Positions 11,776 through 24,000 of a stretch of DNA of 64,000 bases are shown here, in pieces. This stretch comes from Gordionus sp. m RMFG-2023. Taxonomy: Eukaryota; Nematomorpha; Gordioida; Chordodea; Parachordodidae. The stretch spans positions 23,909,561-23,973,560 of the forward strand of contig NC_088775.1 in NCBI RefSeq assembly GCF_954871325.1. Direction: 5' to 3'. A program made the position numbers and the translations under genes. The notes under the pieces are model-generated. The model searched no databases. It was not told where the DNA came from and saw only the letters and a list, made by a program, of their open reading frames with translations. Position 1 is the stretch's first letter. Each line of letters starts with the position of its first letter.

Positions 11776-14700
11776 CGATAATATTAAATCTATTTGCTCA
11801 AATATTGATATTTGGACCTTAAAATAGTGATTTAAAACTTAGATATTTTTTATCAATACAGGATAAAAATATTTCAATTAATAAATTTAATCTAGCGTGC
11901 CAAAACCTAAACAAATTTTTTTTAGAATGGTACATTAGACTGTCCAAATTAAATAAAAAATGTTATTTTTCCGACGAGAGTAGGATAAAGGAAAAGTTAA
12001 TTTCGTCAACTTTAAACGACAAAATAAAATATAAATTAAGTAACAATATTAATTTAACCTTAAATAAAATGGTGGAGATAGGAAGTAGATTAGATAGCAT
12101 TAGTATTAAATTAGATGTTGATAATGTAAGTTATGTTAATTACGATAAAAACCGATAGAGATAAAAACTTTAATAATAAAAATAATGAGCATAAAGGTTT
12201 AGTTAACCAAAGCACTTCCGATAACATTTTTCCTTGATACAACTGTAGGAATGATAATAATAATTATTTTAGAAACAATTTTAGACAAAATTATGATAAT
12301 AGAGATAACAATTATAATAGGAATAGAAATAGGAATTACGATAATAATAATTTTAGATACCATGATAGGAATTATGATAATAATAATTATATATACCATG
12401 ATAATTATAATAACAATAACTATAATAACTATTGCTACAACAATAATAATCAATCTAACTACTGTAGAAATTATACATGGTATAATAATCAGAGGAAACA
12501 AATTCAATACGGTGATCAAAATCGTAATAATTACCAATCCTATAGTAACAACTCAAATAATTATAGAGGAAGCAATATCAATCAGAGAAAGCAAATACAA
12601 TATAAGAACAACAACTATAATATGAATATTGAAGAAATTGTTGAAGATAAAGTCGACTCTATAAAAAATAATAATGATAACGATCTCAACATTAATAATT
12701 TAACTGGGGACATGCTTAATAATAAAGATAAGGCATTTATGACTACTTTAAAAGTAAATAATATTTTAAAAGTGATGCAAGTCGACACAGGCTCCAAGTT
12801 CACCATACCTCATGAATTGGCTAAAAAAAATTGGTATTAAAGATATTAAAAAATTCAAGTTACAACTTACCGCCTATGACGGAAACTTAATTAAAATCAT
12901 CGGCGTTACGCAAGTTAAAGTGATTTATGAAGGTATCACGAAATATTTACAAGAGGTAGTCGTTGAGTCAAGAAAAAATGCCTTGTTAGGCCGTACATGG
13001 ATTAATGCCTTCAAAAATATTTTAAATAAATTTATAGCAAATATTGACACAAACTATGAAGATAAAATTAAAAAATTGATTAAAGAGTGCGAATCCAAGT
13101 TGACGGACAATTAACAAAGCAAGTGTCAAATTACATTTAAGAAGAGATGCCCAACCTAAAATTATACCATCTAGACGTATACCCTATGCAAAGATTGATC
13201 TTGTGGGCAAAGAACTTAATAAATGGATAAATGATAAAATTATTGAGTCGGTGAATGATATTTGATGATGGGCAAGTCCTATTACCGCCGTCTACAAAGA
13301 TGATGGGAGCATTAAGCTTTGCGCTGATTTTAAGGACACTGTAAACCCAGCTCTAGAAGATTTCAGATTTCCACTTCCACGAATAAATGATCTAATGGCT
13401 AAACTTTCAGTAGGAAAGAAATTTACTAAGATCGATTTTAATGCCTTCTTACAGGTCCCGATTGATAAAAGTTGCAGAAATATTTTGACTATATTCACGC
13501 ACAAGGGATATTACCGATTTACTAGACTTCCTTTTGGGCTAAAGACCTCATCTGCAATCTTCCAACAGATCATGGACCAGATCTTCGGTGACATAAAAGA
13601 TATCATATTTACATTGATGATTTACTTACAACCGGAAAAAACGATGAAGATCATAAACAATATAAAAAAAGTGTTTTAAAGAATATCATCGTTTGGGTTA
13701 GTATCTAACTTCATCAGAAGTGTGTTCTTTAAAAATAAAGTGAGGTTCCTAGGTCATGATATTGACGTCGATGGAAGTCATGCTAATCCCGACAAAATTG
13801 AAGCATACGCGAATATGCCAGAACCAAAATCAGCTGTTGAATTATCAACATTTCTGGTAATGGCTGGCTACTACAGAAAATATTTGGACAATTTTGCAGA
13901 AATTTCCGATCTTCTATATAAAATCGTCAACAAAGTAAAGTGGGCTTGGAACTTAGAACACTTTAGAAGTTTTAATGATTTAAAGAAGTGATTAGTCTTC
14001 CTCCTGCCTTGACTTATTTTAATTCTGAATTACCTATAGGAATTGCTACTGACGCATCTAAATGTGTTTTAGGAGCTGTATTATTTCATACTGAAAAAGA
14101 CGGCAAAGAAAAACCAATGGCTTTCGCTTCAAGAATTTTATTTAAATCCAAATAAACTATACCAATATTGAGTGTGAGGCTCTCGCTATTATGTTCGCTA
14201 TAAAAAGGTTCCAGGAATACTTAATTGGCACGAAGTTTACAATTATTACTGACCATAAACCTCTAGTCCACATCTTCACCAAGGGTCTTAAGGACAATAG
14301 TACTATGTCCTTAAGACTGCAGAAGTGGAATATAACATTAGGAGGTTATGATTTCAATATAAAGTATAAAGCCAGTAGTTCCTGATTGTCTCTCGAGATT
14401 ACGACAAGAATGTCACGATGAAGGTGTTGAAAATATCACAATTATAAATGACTTTGGGGATATACCTATCAATTTTAATAAAATACATGATGAAACTTTC
14501 AAAGATATTAAATTAAAACAAGTCATCAATGATATTAAAAACAACGTGCCTATAAAGAACAATATCTATAAAAACATTGAATTGGAATTGAGTATAATTA
14601 AGGATTCTCTTTACAAAAGCAACAAAATCATAATTCCATCTTCTAGGAGAAAATATGTACTACAGTCATTATATGAAGGTCATTTGGGAGCAGGAAAAAT

Positions 14701-15452
14701 CAAATCCTTAGCCAGTGGTGGTCTGGTATAAATCACGACATAGACATGTAAGTGAAAAGTTGTAACGATTGTAACATATATCATGACAATTCTAAAAAGA
14801 TACAGAAACCATGGGGTTCGGCAACCAAACCATTTGAAAGGATACACATAGATTATGAGGGTCCGTTTTTCACAAAAAATTGGTTAATAATAGTCGATGC
14901 CTATAGCAAATTTCCAATTATTGTTCCTGTTAAAAATATTACGACCGATATCACTTTAAAAGAAATTTTCAAAACTATTTCGCTATATAGAATACCTGAA
15001 ACTATAGTAACTGATAATGGCACTAACTTCACAAGTAATGATTTTGAAAAATTTTGCAATGATTATGGTATTAAACATGTGCTCACGTCCGCGTATCACC
15101 AGTAATTCAATGGCCAGGTAGAACGCATGGTGAGAACATTCAAAACACATATGAAAAGGAATACCAAAATTGACTTAGATACTGCACTTGACAAATTTAT
15201 ATTCAATTATAGAAAACGCGAAATGATACTACAGGAGTCACACCCTCCAAGTGGTTCAATTGCGATATTAGGGTTAAATGGGACTTATTAAAATCGTTGG
15301 TAGAAAAGGAAAACAGAATCAACGTTGCCTTACCACGCAATAGAACCTTTAACGTAGGAGATTTTGTTTGGTACAAAGTACAAGGTGATGACAAATGGTG
15401 GAAAGGTATGGTCACCAGCGTCTACATGACAGGATTTTTACTGGATGCAAAC

Positions 15453-15895
15453 CCCCTTCAAAAACCTTTGCCTACCCCCCTATTTATTTTACTCTTTTCA
15501 GAGAATTTATAAGCATAACTTAAATTAATCTATCTCTACTACCAACTATTGATATTTTGCGAATATAAAGAATTTATTTTGTAGATAATAAATTCAATTA
15601 AAACCTCCATTATTTACAATGATATGGTATTATGAGCTTGCTGATATATCTAAACTTTTAAATTAAAAAGGATAGCAGAAAGTTTTATTTGGAAAACAAT
15701 GTGTATGATAGTTTGCAATATATAGATTTGGTCGATAATTGTATTATAATATTTCATTAATAAAAGTATAAATTTTTCAGCAATAAATTTTGTCCTATTT
15801 CATCTCAAAATTTAATAGAAACCCCCCCCCCCCCCAAAAAAAAAATTTTTTTTTATCCTACCCCCATTAAAACAGCCTACTCCCTCAAAAACATA
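15453..15895. mobile_element. Unclassified insertion inside gypsy fossil A2
   Basis: The 10-mer GGATGCAAAC occurs at 15443-15452 and again at 15896-15905 on either side of a ~443-bp non-coding segment that interrupts the end of the integrase region. This looks like a target-site duplication. The insert starts with a C-rich stretch (CCCCTTCAAAAACC) and ends with CTCCCTCAAAAACATA, with a long C-run near 15823-15835. These ends are similar in direct, not inverted, orientation, so the class is uncertain; an 8-10 bp duplication would suit a hAT MITE. Confidence 0.6.
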
Positions 15896-16707
15896 GGATG
15901 CAAACTGTTGCTGTTCCTACCCCTCCCTCTCATGTAGAAGCTGATGGTCACACACAAAGAAAGTGACATGATGTTCCAAATCAAGACAGATAAATGTATT
16001 TTGAGGAGACACTTAGATCAATTAATAATAAGGAATTGTTTTAACACACTTATTAATCATGATTCTAATTCTAAAGATTTTTTTAAGGAGGGAAGTGTGG
16101 ACAAAAATATAAAACTACTGATAAAAATAATGTAACACCGATTTCTAGACCAATGCGAATTAAACAGAAACCTGCTTATCTAAAAGATTATGTAACTTAA
16201 AATATAAAAACATATAAAAATAAATTAAACAATTAAAAGGCAAAAAATAAATTAAACACTAAAACGCAAAAAATAAAAACGCTAAAAATTTTATATAACA
16301 ATCTTATTGATTTATCATCTTCACTTATTATATAACAATCTTATTGATTTATCATCCTTCACTTATTCAACTTGATCAATTATATTTGGACTGATGATAA
16401 TAACAATTTTGAAAATTGATAATAATAACGACTGAATACTACAAGGCTCATGATAGAATCACGGTTTATGAAGACAACTCGATAAGTATAACAAGCTTAC
16501 GATTTAAACAAACCAACGTGCAAACTCGATTTAAGCAAACTAACGTACAAACTCGATTTACACAAATCGACGATTGAGATAAGCCAATGATTACAATGAC
16601 TTATGCAACAACTTAACAACCATAACGATTTGAAGAATCATTCGAACGACAAACCTTCTATGACAGCTTAGAACATTTTATGAGAAGGCTTTTTAGAAGA
16701 AGGAGAA

Positions 16708-17015
16708 TGTTATATAATAAATATTCAAATTTGTACTTTTATTTTATTTTTGCCTTTCAACTTACGATTTAAACTTTTACGATTTAACCTTTTACGATTT
16801 AACCTTTTACGATTTAACCTTTTACGATTTAACCTTTTACGATTTAACCTTTTACGATTTAACCTTTTACGATTTAACCTATTACAATTTAACCTTGTAC
16901 AATTTAACTTTTTACAATTCAATCTTTTGTAAATTAACTTTTTACAACTTAACCTTTCATTACTTTTGTTTTTCGTTTTGATCATATGTATTCTAATTTA
17001 TATTTTTTAGATAAT
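16708..17015 (+). repeat. 3' LTR of gypsy fossil A2, with 15-bp tandem array
   Basis: Same start as the 5' LTR and the same tail. Between about 16766 and 16930 it carries roughly eleven tandem copies of the 15-mer TTTTACGATTTAACC, the central ones nearly identical and the later ones diverged (ACAATTTAACC, ACAATTCAATC). The array is longer than in the 5' LTR, so the repeat number changed after or during insertion. The array creates false long frames on both strands. Confidence 0.85.
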
Positions 17016-17614
17016 ATATATAGTGTGTGTAGAACATAATTAAGGAGAATAGATATTTAGAGAAACATTTTTTTTATATTTTTTTGGATGAACACACCAT
17101 CATCTACATAAATGATAAATATCTCTAGAAGTCAAAATATAATCTTCTATCGATCTATATATATGTTTAAAATTTTAAAATTTGAATGGCTAAGTTAAAT
17201 AATTAAATAACTAAATAACACGAAGATTATCTCAAAATCAAAATATAAAATAATATTACAAGATTTCCTTATCTCTCTATATTGTGCAAATTAAATTGAA
17301 TATACCAATAGTTCAAATTGAGTAGATTAAAAATAATTATGTGAATGTTGAAATAAAATTTAACTTATAAATACTATTTAATGAAATTCGATCCCAACTT
17401 CATAAAATATCAGCCAAACGATTTTCTTCGCCTCGGCGATATCTAAAATATTTATAGTATATAGCAATAAATAATTTCATATATTTTAATCCTCCTCCAA
17501 ATGATTGGATTTTAATTATTTCTCAAAATATATTAGATTAGGCAAATTTAATAAATTAAATTTTTTTATTTAAAATTATTTTTAAAAAATTAATTCTACT
17601 CTTCAATATAATTT

Positions 17615-17830
17615 ATTTTATTTATTAATGGAGGTATTTATTCTAGTATATGTATTCCGTATTACGTTTATGCTCTGTTTATTTTATTACAAATAAATTA
17701 TTTTAAGATACATCGAATTTATCATTAAAGTTTAAATAATTAAAAATTTATCAAGTTAAGGTAGTTTGTAAAACGATACTATTTAATATAAATCTAGCAT
17801 TTGAGACATTTATGATATATAAATATTAAT
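17615..17830 (+). repeat. Left arm of the inverted repeat bracketing SREK1
   Basis: About 200 bp that match the reverse complement of 38010-38215. Shared blocks include GGTAGTTTGTAAAACGA, ACTATTTAATATAAATCTAG and CATTTGAGACATTTA. By eye the arms are about 80-85% identical. This arm ends roughly 85 bp before the SREK1 start codon and the other begins roughly 280 bp after its stop codon. Confidence 0.8.
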
Positions 17831-17896
17831 AAATATTTTAAAATAATTATTCAAATAAATATTTTCTTTCGAGATTAAGCGTGACTAAATTCGCGA

Positions 17897-17914
17897 ATTT
17901 TATCTCAGAAACGC
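17897..17914 (+). promoter_or_regulatory. Acceptor-like site just before the SREK1 start codon
   Basis: The sequence TTTTATCTCAG followed by AAACGC and ATG places a good 3' splice-site consensus seven bases before the start codon. It could be the acceptor of a 5' UTR intron or a spliced-leader trans-splice acceptor, both of which often lie this close to a start codon. No upstream 5' UTR exon was identifiable. Confidence 0.45.
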
Positions 17915-18039
17915 ATGACCCCCGAAACTACGAATATTATTCAAGTTTCTAATTTATCTATACAAGCAACTCAGGAACAAATTGTAACCCTTTTCGGTTT
18001 TTTGGGGGCTATAGACGATTATAAATTATTTTCCTCCGA
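17915..18039 (+). CDS. SREK1: SREK1 exon 1 (start codon, first half of RRM1)
   Basis: ATG at 17915 opens MTPETTNIIQVSNLSIQATQ and runs through LFGFLGAIDDYKLFSSE, aligning with SREK1 TPTSVIQVTNLSSAVTSEQ...LFSFLGEIEELRLYPP. The donor is GA|GTAATA and the intron is phase 2. No earlier in-frame ATG precedes it, because an acceptor-like CAG lies seven bases upstream. Confidence 0.88.
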
Positions 18040-21000
18040 GTAATAAATTTTGTTAATATTATTTTTGATCTTTTTTATATTTCTATACATACATTATTGA
18101 CTTATTATTATCAAATTCTAATAAACTAAGAGATGTCACCACCTTTATAATATATATATATATGGCTGACTTTTTATACTCGTTAAAAGTATATATATAG
18201 ATATTTATGAAAGTAACTAAAAAAAAGAGTTATTTATATCAAGTATGAATTATATTTATTGGCAAAAAATATATAAAATCTACAATTGATATTGTTCTAT
18301 ATAATAAAATAAACCTATAAATCGAATTATTAAATTTAAAATATTTTTCATAACAATTTGCTTTCCTATCGTAGAAATAAGTTTTAAATCAATTCATATA
18401 TAGTATATTTACTTACGTTAATTTAAGACAAATATATTTTTTTGGTTTTTTTAATCAATATATGATTTTTACCATACATGATTTAAAAATTTACTTACTG
18501 GTATAGTTCAGTAATTATTATATTTTTAGTCATTTAAGCCAATTTTTAGCTGGCTAAAAAATTTGCTGATAATTTTTGCCTGTTTTTTTAAAAAAAAGAT
18601 AGCAGCTCAAATTTGGAACAAATATATATAAACTAAAATGCCTTAATGTTAACAGATTTTCTATGACAGGTGCCTTAAGATTGAGCCAAATTAGCTGACA
18701 ATACTTGCTGGCAAGCATTTGCAGTGGGCCAGTATATACACTACACTGATATAATCTGAATTAGATTGTTTATAATTATTGTTAGCCAGTACCACTTTTT
18801 GGAGGCTGATCTAATCTGATATCTCCAATATTATTGATATTAGTTGATTACCTATATGATATCACTAATGTAATTTCTTCATTGTACATATTAAATATAT
18901 TTTAATCTTTATGATTATAGCATAATATAAGTCATTTAAAATATGCCATTATCAAATTATAATTTTCTTATCATTTTAATAGAAACATATCTAGTCTATT
19001 TGATTAATTTAAATTGCAAGAATATTTTGAAAATGATTTATTAATCTTAAAAAAATTATATATATATAATTTTTTTAAACATATTTTATTTTTTAGTAAT
19101 AAATTATTAAAATTTTACGATGATAATGGATATCCTAAAAAAGACAAATAAATTATCAGATTCTATAAAAAAATTTATTACTTCCCTATTTATGGTTTGC
19201 ACATTTTAAAATGATCAAATCTAAATATTTTAATTAGTACTATATTTTTTAAGAATAAATTATTACTATCAAATAAAGGTGGGGTAAAGAAATCTATAAA
19301 AACAAAATTTTTTATTCATTCTTTTTATTAATAATTTTTATCATAATGAAATGATTAAAACAATTTCTTTTAGTTTTTTGTTCTCAGATAAGTATACAAT
19401 ATTGATCTCAAAAATGAATATAGATGGCATACTTCCAGCTATCTTTTTTGGTAGTTATAGCTAATAGCATGCTACTTTTTTTAAAATAATTTTTTTAGCG
19501 TGCTCCTTTTTTTGCTTAGCTACTTTTTTAAAATATAATGAATATGAATATAACTATAAACATGAAAATTTAAATATAATATCATAATTTTTATGATTTA
19601 TTATTTAATTTTGAAATTGAAATATATTTTTAATTTGTAATTTATATTTTCAATTTGTATTATAAACCTAAATCACATGTAAATTATTTAAAATGTCATC
19701 GCAAATGGATATCCAAATTGTTGAAAGTGAGTCAGACCATGATATAAATGAAATGGAAGATATCTGGGAAGAAATGTTTTTAATAACAATAATAGAAATT
19801 TCCTATTTCAAATTTGAAAAATATATTGAAATTAATATAAAAACCAAAACTGGCTACAAATTTATTTGTTTAAAATGTAAAAAAAATATATCCTCAAATC
19901 AATCCAGTAGCTATAACCTCAAAAAACACCTAAAGGTAATTGTTATGTTTCAATGCTAGTATTTATTTTATAAAAATGTTCATGCCAACAGTTTTAAGGA
20001 AATAAAAAAACATCTAAATAATTTTTGTGTAGGCAACTAACTCTGTTTACTTCATACTAAATATATTCCTATAATATAGGTTTAATTCTTTTTTTAAAAA
20101 AAGTTAAATTAAAAAAAACATTTATTTTAATTTCTTTTATTATTAGACAACCAGATTCATATTTGGGGATTGAAGACCTAACTCAAGTCTGCTACATTAA
20201 ATACAAAGAATGTGTTAGTGCTCACATTGCTCAGCATTTATCCAGCACATTGTTCTTAGAAAAACCACTGAGCGTAGCATTATATTTAAGAGGTCAATCA
20301 TATTTGATTTCCATAAAATTTTAGATAATTGGTATGTATATTTTTTAAAATTCCCTGCACTTAAGTTTCTTATAGATTAATTTGAACCAGACAAAAACTT
20401 AACTTAAAAATCATATTTTAATTAATCATTATTTTAAGTTAAGTCAATTTTGTTAGCAAATGAAACTGTGATATTTTTAGTTAAATAATTTTCTAATGTA
20501 AACAAGCCCATCTATCCTAAAATTTAATTGTTATATAAATTAATGGTTTAATTTGAGTTATTTATTTTGTATCTCTTGTGATAAGCACCTTTTTTGAAAA
20601 CTAGCATTACCTTTATCTCATGTTTTTGAAAGAAACCTTTAACAACATCGATATAAAAATACTCTATTATATATTTTTTTATATCCATCATTTTAATATT
20701 TAGAAGAATTACCCGACACATTGGATCCTGACGCAGTGAATGAAAATATTAATTCTATTTTGGCTCCTTCCTCCTCTTGGCCATCTCACGTTGTTCACAA
20801 AGTTAGCTATTATATCATTCATCTACTTAGTATTTTATAATTTATAAATATTTATTTTTATTTTCCAGTTATTTGTAATACTTTACAATTAGGCACATTG
20901 GCGACTTCTTTTTTTTTAGCTGATACCTAACTAAATTCCAAAAAATGTCATATATTTACAGAAAAAAGCAAAGCTATAGATTCATCAATTTTATCATTTA

Positions 21001-24000
21001 TAATTAATTTTTGAAATAAAATGCAAAACGAAACACTAATAAAAGAAAATTAACAGCACCTTCCTTCTTGGTTGAAATGTTCATGTTTATATAAATTCCT
21101 AGCTTAATTTAGGTTAAAACATTTTTTTAAAGTTTTAATTAGCATTAATCAGTCACTGGTATTGATTAAAATGATAATATTAACTGATATTAATATCAAC
21201 CAATGATTTTCTTATTTTTTTTGATAAATTTGATCATTTATTTAGAAACCTTAAAATTTTTTTTAACTTTATATACATGGGGTGATTTAAGTTTATTTTA
21301 GCATATTCACTGACACCATATTTTTACTTAAAAATATGTAGCTGTTATTTGACTAATTCACAACACTTAATATCAAAGGTCTGCAAAATGATATTTTTGC
21401 GACCTGAGCCCAAATTTTAAATTTTTTTGTCCAAGCCCAACCCAAGACCGAACGCACCTTTTTCTATCCAACCCAAGCCCGACTAAAAAAATTTATAATT
21501 TGATTTAAATATTATTAATCATTTTTTATTTTAAAAAATATATATTAAAAATTACAATTAAAATAGAACATGAAAAATATTTTTAAAAAAACGTAAAAAA
21601 GATTTGAGAATGTTAAATGATTCGGGCTAAGAATTTTCAAACACTAAATAATTGGACGAATTATTGTAATAGCAATGTTTTATTTAAGTTTATAAAAAGG
21701 AGCGATATATGTTTTTTTTCCTTATGAATTATGAGACCGTTTTAAACAGCTTGCCCAAAGGAGCAGGATGATCTAGCTACGATGTGGACAAAATTGTTAT
21801 CACCCATAGTAATATTTTTGGAATTTTAATAACAGCCCTGAGAAAAGGTAATGTATATTATTAGAAGGGGAAAGGGGGTCTATCTAAGAAATAATTAAAA
21901 ATTATGTGTATTTATTCACATATTGCCACCTTATATAACAGTATATTTAACCCATAATCTATTCAATGTTCATATAAATTTTCTTTTTATTAATTTGCAT
22001 CTATATATAAATTTTATTCAGTTTAAATATAAAAAGTAAAGTTAAAATACAATTGAATTTAAAAATTATTGTGATTATATAGAAATAATTTGCATGATTG
22101 ATGTCAAAAAAAGATGTTATAATTGTTTATAGGGTTGGACACACCTTACACGAGCCCTAGCCAGAGAAAATTTTTTTCAATGTCCAAACCCAACCCGAGC
22201 TGCTTAGGACAGGCCGTGCAGACCTCTACTTAGTATATTCTCCTGAGCAAAACATACAGCCATATTTTTTATTTGTTTTTAGTTAAGAAGTCATATCTCA
22301 TCACTTGTTTAATTTGTAGGGCTGGTACCCCTCAATAATTTTTTTTGCACTGCTGAAAATTTTCAAATCACATTCCATCTTTTTTGGGCTCATTATTAAG
22401 AATTTTTTATATTGATATCTAGTTTTTCACAACCATTTTATTCCAAATACTTTAATTTTTATAAAAAGGTAATTATAAAATACTTGCATTTCTGATTATA
22501 ATAATAACACCACATTGATTGATATTGGCCTCTAATATCTATACTTTTCCTATTTTAATTTTTTTTTCATATTTAATATTTTACACATGCTTGCTTTGAT
22601 CGCTTTCTAAAATATAATTTTACATAGATAACGGGCTCTGGTCCTACTCAATTGATACACACAATAGATCCAAAACTCAGCAACCTAGGTCTGCCTCAAT
22701 ATCCTCCCCTTTCGGGAGTGTTTGAACCCTCGAGGATCGAAGAAATTAGGAGAACCATATACGTTGGCAACCTTAATTCTAAAGTATTCATTATTATTTT
22801 CATTCTTCCTTACTTTCGTGTTTAAAATTGGAAAACTGGGTGAAATTTAAGAACTCTGGCAAGAACAATGTCTTAAAATTTATAGGAATTGGAATGGTAC
22901 CAGTTCTAATTAATAAAATTTAACATAATTCATTTTAATAATTTATTAGCAGAGTTTAAAAAGATCATTTTTGAGGATCTGAAGATTTTTTTCGCCCAAA
23001 TGAGCAAAAGTTTTCATTTTTATAGAGTTTGAAATACTTTACAAAATAAAAAATCTTTAAAGATTTTGATCTCTAATTTTTAATCAAAAAAATTATATAG
23101 TAATTTTTTTTATAATTCTTTTGTGGTCATAAAAATATTTTATGATTAAATCACAAATTCTTTAAAAATATTTTGATCTTTTAAAAATTCTTTAATTTTG
23201 TTATCTTGAAAAATTCGCTCAAGCGAATCTTCAAAAAATCTTTGATTTTTTCAAACTGTTTTTTGAGAATGCTTAGAATTTTCCTATAAATTCATAATAT
23301 TATGGGCAAAAAAATCTTTTTAATATTATCTCATATTTTATTTTATACATTGTGTCGCACTAAGCAAATCCGTTCTCTTCACTTTCCACACCTAATGTTA
23401 GTTAATTTTTATTGTTAAATTTTTAAAATGATGATAAAAAGATAAGTGGGGAAGCCCTCCTTACTTTCTTCGATTCCAATGTGGGTGAGGTCAAATACGT
23501 TCGAATGGCTGGGGATGATAGTCAGCCCACTAGATTTGCCTTTGTCGAATTTTCTAACCAAGAATCTATTCCTCTAGCTCTGCAATACAACGGCGTTTTA
23601 CTGGCCGATAAACCACTCAAGTTTGTTATAGAGATATTTTTTGAGGGTAGAAAACATTTCGAATAAATAAAAAATTAGTAAGGGTATAACCGATGCCCTT
23701 GATAATTAATAGGTATACTTATGCCTTAGTGTTTTAAATCAATAAACGCTGGCTACCCTTATAAAGGTTTAACCAAGCTTTTCAAAATACTACTAACGAT
23801 TAGCCTCAACTTAAATATGGGGGCGATTTTTTATAAAATAAAAACAAAACTTGACAGCCATTTTTGTGTGGTTAAAAATAGGTGATTTAAAACCTTACCT
23901 GTGCCTAACGCTCAAAACCTTACCCGTGCCTAATGCTCAGCTGGTGGCTTATTTTATTTATAAAATCGCCCTGACACCATGGTGCGCCACTCTTTAGTTA

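Larger units (their letters stand above)
11561..17015 (+). mobile_element. Ty3/gypsy LTR retroelement fossil A2
   Basis: LTRs at about 11561-11775 and 16708-17015 share TGTTATATAATAAATATTC at the start and a common 3' part. A purine-rich tract (AGAAGAAGGAGAA) lies directly before the 3' LTR, as expected of a polypurine tract. Between them, in plus orientation: weak gag-like sequence, an Asn/Tyr-rich low-complexity segment (about 12240-12620), protease with DTGSKF (near 12785), reverse transcriptase (about 13170-13990), RNase H (about 14030-14390), integrase with zinc finger and TDNGTNFTSN (14546-15105) and the integrase C-terminal GDFVWYKVQ block (15297-15430). The order protease-RT-RNase H-integrase places it in Ty3/gypsy. 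It is broken in several places and holds a ~443-bp insertion at 15453-15895. Middle-aged to old. Confidence 0.9.
17016..17914. other. Region upstream of SREK1
   Basis: AT-rich non-coding sequence between gypsy fossil A2 and the SREK1 start codon. It must contain the promoter or, if the mRNA is trans-spliced, the outron. I see no convincing TATA or initiator among the many AT-rich matches. The last part contains one arm of an inverted repeat (17615-17830). Confidence 0.4.

Noticed and set aside
12199-12625. Overlapping Ile-rich frames on both strands
   Set aside because: They are other-frame readings of the Asn/Tyr-rich low-complexity segment of gypsy fossil A2; the same holds for 7290-7610 in A1.
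16766-16930. CRISPR-like appearance of regularly spaced repeats
   Set aside because: Units are directly adjacent with no unique spacers, inside an LTR of a eukaryotic element.
16725-16985. Minus-strand frame of repeated KRLNR units and its plus-strand mirror
   Set aside because: Produced by the 15-bp tandem repeat in the 3' LTR of A2; a repeat unit of 15 bp keeps all frames open.
20293-20335. Alternative donor TTG|GTATGT for SREK1 exon 2
   Set aside because: A better donor by consensus, but the frame meets a TAG before it and the phase would not fit exon 3.
23621-23666. Extension of SREK1 exon 5 to the stop at 23664
   Set aside because: The residues after PLK do not match the family, whereas splicing at 23620 to 32990 restores INHANNAIVKP exactly.
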